Positions 62,493 through 64,000 of a stretch of DNA of 64,000 nt are shown piece after piece. Every line of letters begins with the position of its first letter. Positions within the stretch are counted from its first letter, which is position 1. The translations under genes were made by a program, and so were the position numbers. The stretch is from Hybos culiciformis (lineage: Eukaryota; Arthropoda; Insecta; Diptera; Hybotidae), in the NCBI GenBank assembly GCA_964007475.1, contig CAXFZM010000350.1:186001-250000 (forward strand), given 5' to 3'. The notes beneath the pieces are model-generated. The model did not search any database and was not told where the DNA came from. It saw nothing but the letters and a program-made list of their open reading frames with translations.

Positions 62493-64000
62493 CCCATAAA
62501 ATGTTGACTTTGGGCTGGTTTTTTGTTCATTACTCCGGCTCCAGACCTCGGAGAACCTCCGTTTTTGGCTTAAATTAAAGGTCTAGAAATTACGCTTCTT
62601 TCTGTGCAATTTTTATGTAAATCGGTTTTCTAGATCCGGAGAAATAAACGATAAGGTGAGCAAACCTCCTAACTTTAACACATAAAATGTTGACTTTGGG
62701 CTGGTTTTTTGTTCATTACTCCGGCTCCAGACCTCGGAGAACCTCCGTTTATGGCTTAAATTAAAGGTCTAGGAATTACGCTTCTTTCTGTGCAATTTTT
62801 ATGTAAATCGGTTTTCTAGATCCGGAGAAATAAACGATAAGGTGAGCAAACCCCCTAACTTTAACACGTAAAATGTTGACTTTGGGCTGGTTTTTTGTTC
62901 ATTACTCCGGCTCCAGACCTCGGACAACCTCCGTTTATGGCTTAAATTAAAGGTCTAGGAATTACGCTTCTTTCTGTGCAATTTTTATGAAAATCGGTTC
63001 TCTAGATCCGGAGAAGTAAACGATAAGGTGAGCAAACCCCCTAGCTTTAACACATAAAATGTTGACTTTGGGCTGGTTTTTTGTTCATTACTCCGGCTCC
63101 AGACTTCGGCGGACCTCCGTTTTTGGCTTAAATTAAAGGTCTAGAAATTACGCTTCTTTCTGTGCAATTTTTATGTAAATCGGTTTTCTAGATCCGGAGA
63201 AATAAACGATAAGGTGAGCAAACCCCCTAACTTTAACACATAAAATGTTGACTTTGGGCTGGTTTTTTGTTCATTACTCCGGCTCCAGACTTCGGCGGAC
63301 CTCCGTTTTTGGCTTAAATTAAAGGTCTAGAAATTACGCTTCTTTCTGTGCAATTTTTATGAAAATCGGTTTTCTAGATCCGGAGAAATAAACGATAAGG
63401 TGAGCAAACCCCCTAACTGTAACACATAAAATGTTGACTTTGGGCTGGTTTTTTGTTCATTACTCCGGCTCTAGACCTCGGAGAACCTCCGTTTTTGGCT
63501 TAAATTAAAGGTCTAGAAATTACGCTTCTTTCTGTGCAATTTTTATGTAAATCGGTTTTCTAGATCCGGAGAAATAAACGATAAGGTGAGCAAACCCCCT
63601 AACTTTAACACATAAAATGTTGACTTTGGGCTGGTTTTTTGTTCATTACTCCGGCTCCAGACCTCGGAGAACCTCCGTTTTTGGCTTAAATTAAAGGTCT
63701 AGAAATTACACTTCTTTCTGTGCAATTTTTATGTAAATCGGTTTTCTAGATCCGGAGAAGTAAACGATAAGGTGAGCAAACCCCCTAGCTTTAACACATA
63801 AAATGTTGACTTTGGGCTGGTTTTTTGTTCATTACTCCGGCTCCAGACTTCGGCGGACCTCCGTTTTTGGCTTAAATTAAAGGTCTAGAAATTACGCTTC
63901 TTTCTGTGCAATTTTTATGTAAATCGGTTTTCTAGATCCGGAGAAATAAACGATAAGGTGAGCAAACCCCCTAACTTTAACACATAAAATGTTGACTTTG

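Larger units (their letters stand above)
23600..63200. repeat. 12-copy marker haplotype ggttctctag / gagaagtaaac / ccctagc
   Basis: A monomer combining ggttctctag, ggagaagtaaac and ccctagcttt is found with ggttctctag starting at 23796, 24540, 32193, 38340, 43631, 47360, 48104, 50717, 52846, 54788, 57400 and 62996. It is followed by one cttcggcgg monomer with gtaaatc and usually a second with gaaaatc. Most copies are C-type at the front half; those at 50717, 52846 and 57400 have gagaacc with tttatggc, suggesting exchange within the monomer. The spacing of 744 bp at 23796-24540 and 47360-48104 shows four-monomer tandem duplications. Confidence 0.85.
61666..63719. repeat. 8208-bp-offset block, copy B
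   Basis: Copy of 53458-55511. It ends within the attacac monomer: copy A continues as a 195-bp insertion monomer, whereas copy B continues as a gtaaatc/gagaagtaa/ccctagc monomer. The recombination breakpoint therefore lies close to 63720. Confidence 0.85.
19663..64000. repeat. 186-bp tandem satellite array, right arm
   Basis: The same satellite family in the same orientation resumes after the retrotransposon and runs to the window end, so the array continues beyond 64000. About 240 monomers are present. Compared with the left arm, several variants are new or far commoner: gacaacctcc with tttatggc and ctaggaatt (hereafter C-type), cttcggaaaacc, catttctccgg, and a 195-bp monomer with a templated insertion. 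Variants recur in fixed order over blocks of several to dozens of monomers, meaning the array has higher-order structure. No gene, transposon or unrelated sequence interrupts it. Confidence 0.98.

Noticed and set aside
1..64000. Satellite as a repetitive protein-coding gene
   Set aside because: A 186-bp period is divisible by three, so a coding repeat was considered, but stops recur each monomer (for example taaag and tctag in the frame reading the second half as FLCNFYENRFSRSG) and no long frame exists outside the LINE.
1..64000. CRISPR array
   Set aside because: The whole 186-bp unit is conserved, with no alternation of short constant repeats and unique spacers, and the context is eukaryotic satellite.
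1..64000. tRNA-derived origin (internal promoter B box at gttcattactcc)
   Set aside because: It resembles GGTTCGANTCC only loosely, with wrong spacing, and no A box or cloverleaf was found.
1..64000. Telomeric repeats or ribosomal DNA
   Set aside because: No short G-rich telomere-type repeat and no rRNA-like sequence is visible on either strand.

Overview
The window is almost entirely one satellite DNA array. A monomer of 186 bp (about 39% G+C, phased here to begin at the motif cacataaaatg) repeats head to tail, always on the same strand, roughly 340 times from base 1 to base 64000. No host gene, tRNA, rRNA or CRISPR array can be supported. Neighbouring monomers differ by only a few bases, and the array is built from larger blocks that have themselves been copied. 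Constitutive heterochromatin of a eukaryote (pericentromeric, centromeric or subtelomeric) is the natural reading. The only protein-coding trace is the C-terminal part of a Jockey/CR1-type non-LTR retrotransposon reverse transcriptase, which suggests an animal, most likely an arthropod. That is an inference from one fragment, and I cannot name the species.

Layout. Bases 1-11157 carry a block of about 4.4 kb and its copy, plus a smaller cassette present three times. Bases 11890-16204 hold a 2404-bp-period duplication. Bases 16205-18782 are less ordered monomers. Bases 18783-19662 are a 5'-truncated, poly(A)-tailed LINE inserted on the minus strand into the T6 run of one monomer, with a 22-bp tandem duplication of satellite sequence at its 5' junction. 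The same local order of monomer variants occurs without the insertion around 21.1-22.2 kb, which gives an empty-site paralog at 21645-21651. From 19663 to 64000 the satellite continues with different marker variants. These include 195-bp monomers with a templated insertion (12 copies, only beyond 24.9 kb), a 12-copy marker haplotype starting at 23.8 kb, and an exact eight-monomer run at 38953-40440. The 260-bp fused monomers return (13 in the window, 8 of them beyond 41 kb), and there are long-range block copies at offsets of about 4555, 6684 and 8208 bp.

Function. Nothing here forms a pathway. The biology visible is array evolution: unequal exchange, replication-slippage or template-switch events that made variant monomers, amplification of those variants in blocks, and one target-primed retrotransposon insertion that came after or escaped the block duplication. 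All coordinates of block edges are approximate to about one monomer unless stated, because they were read by eye from shared variant bases.
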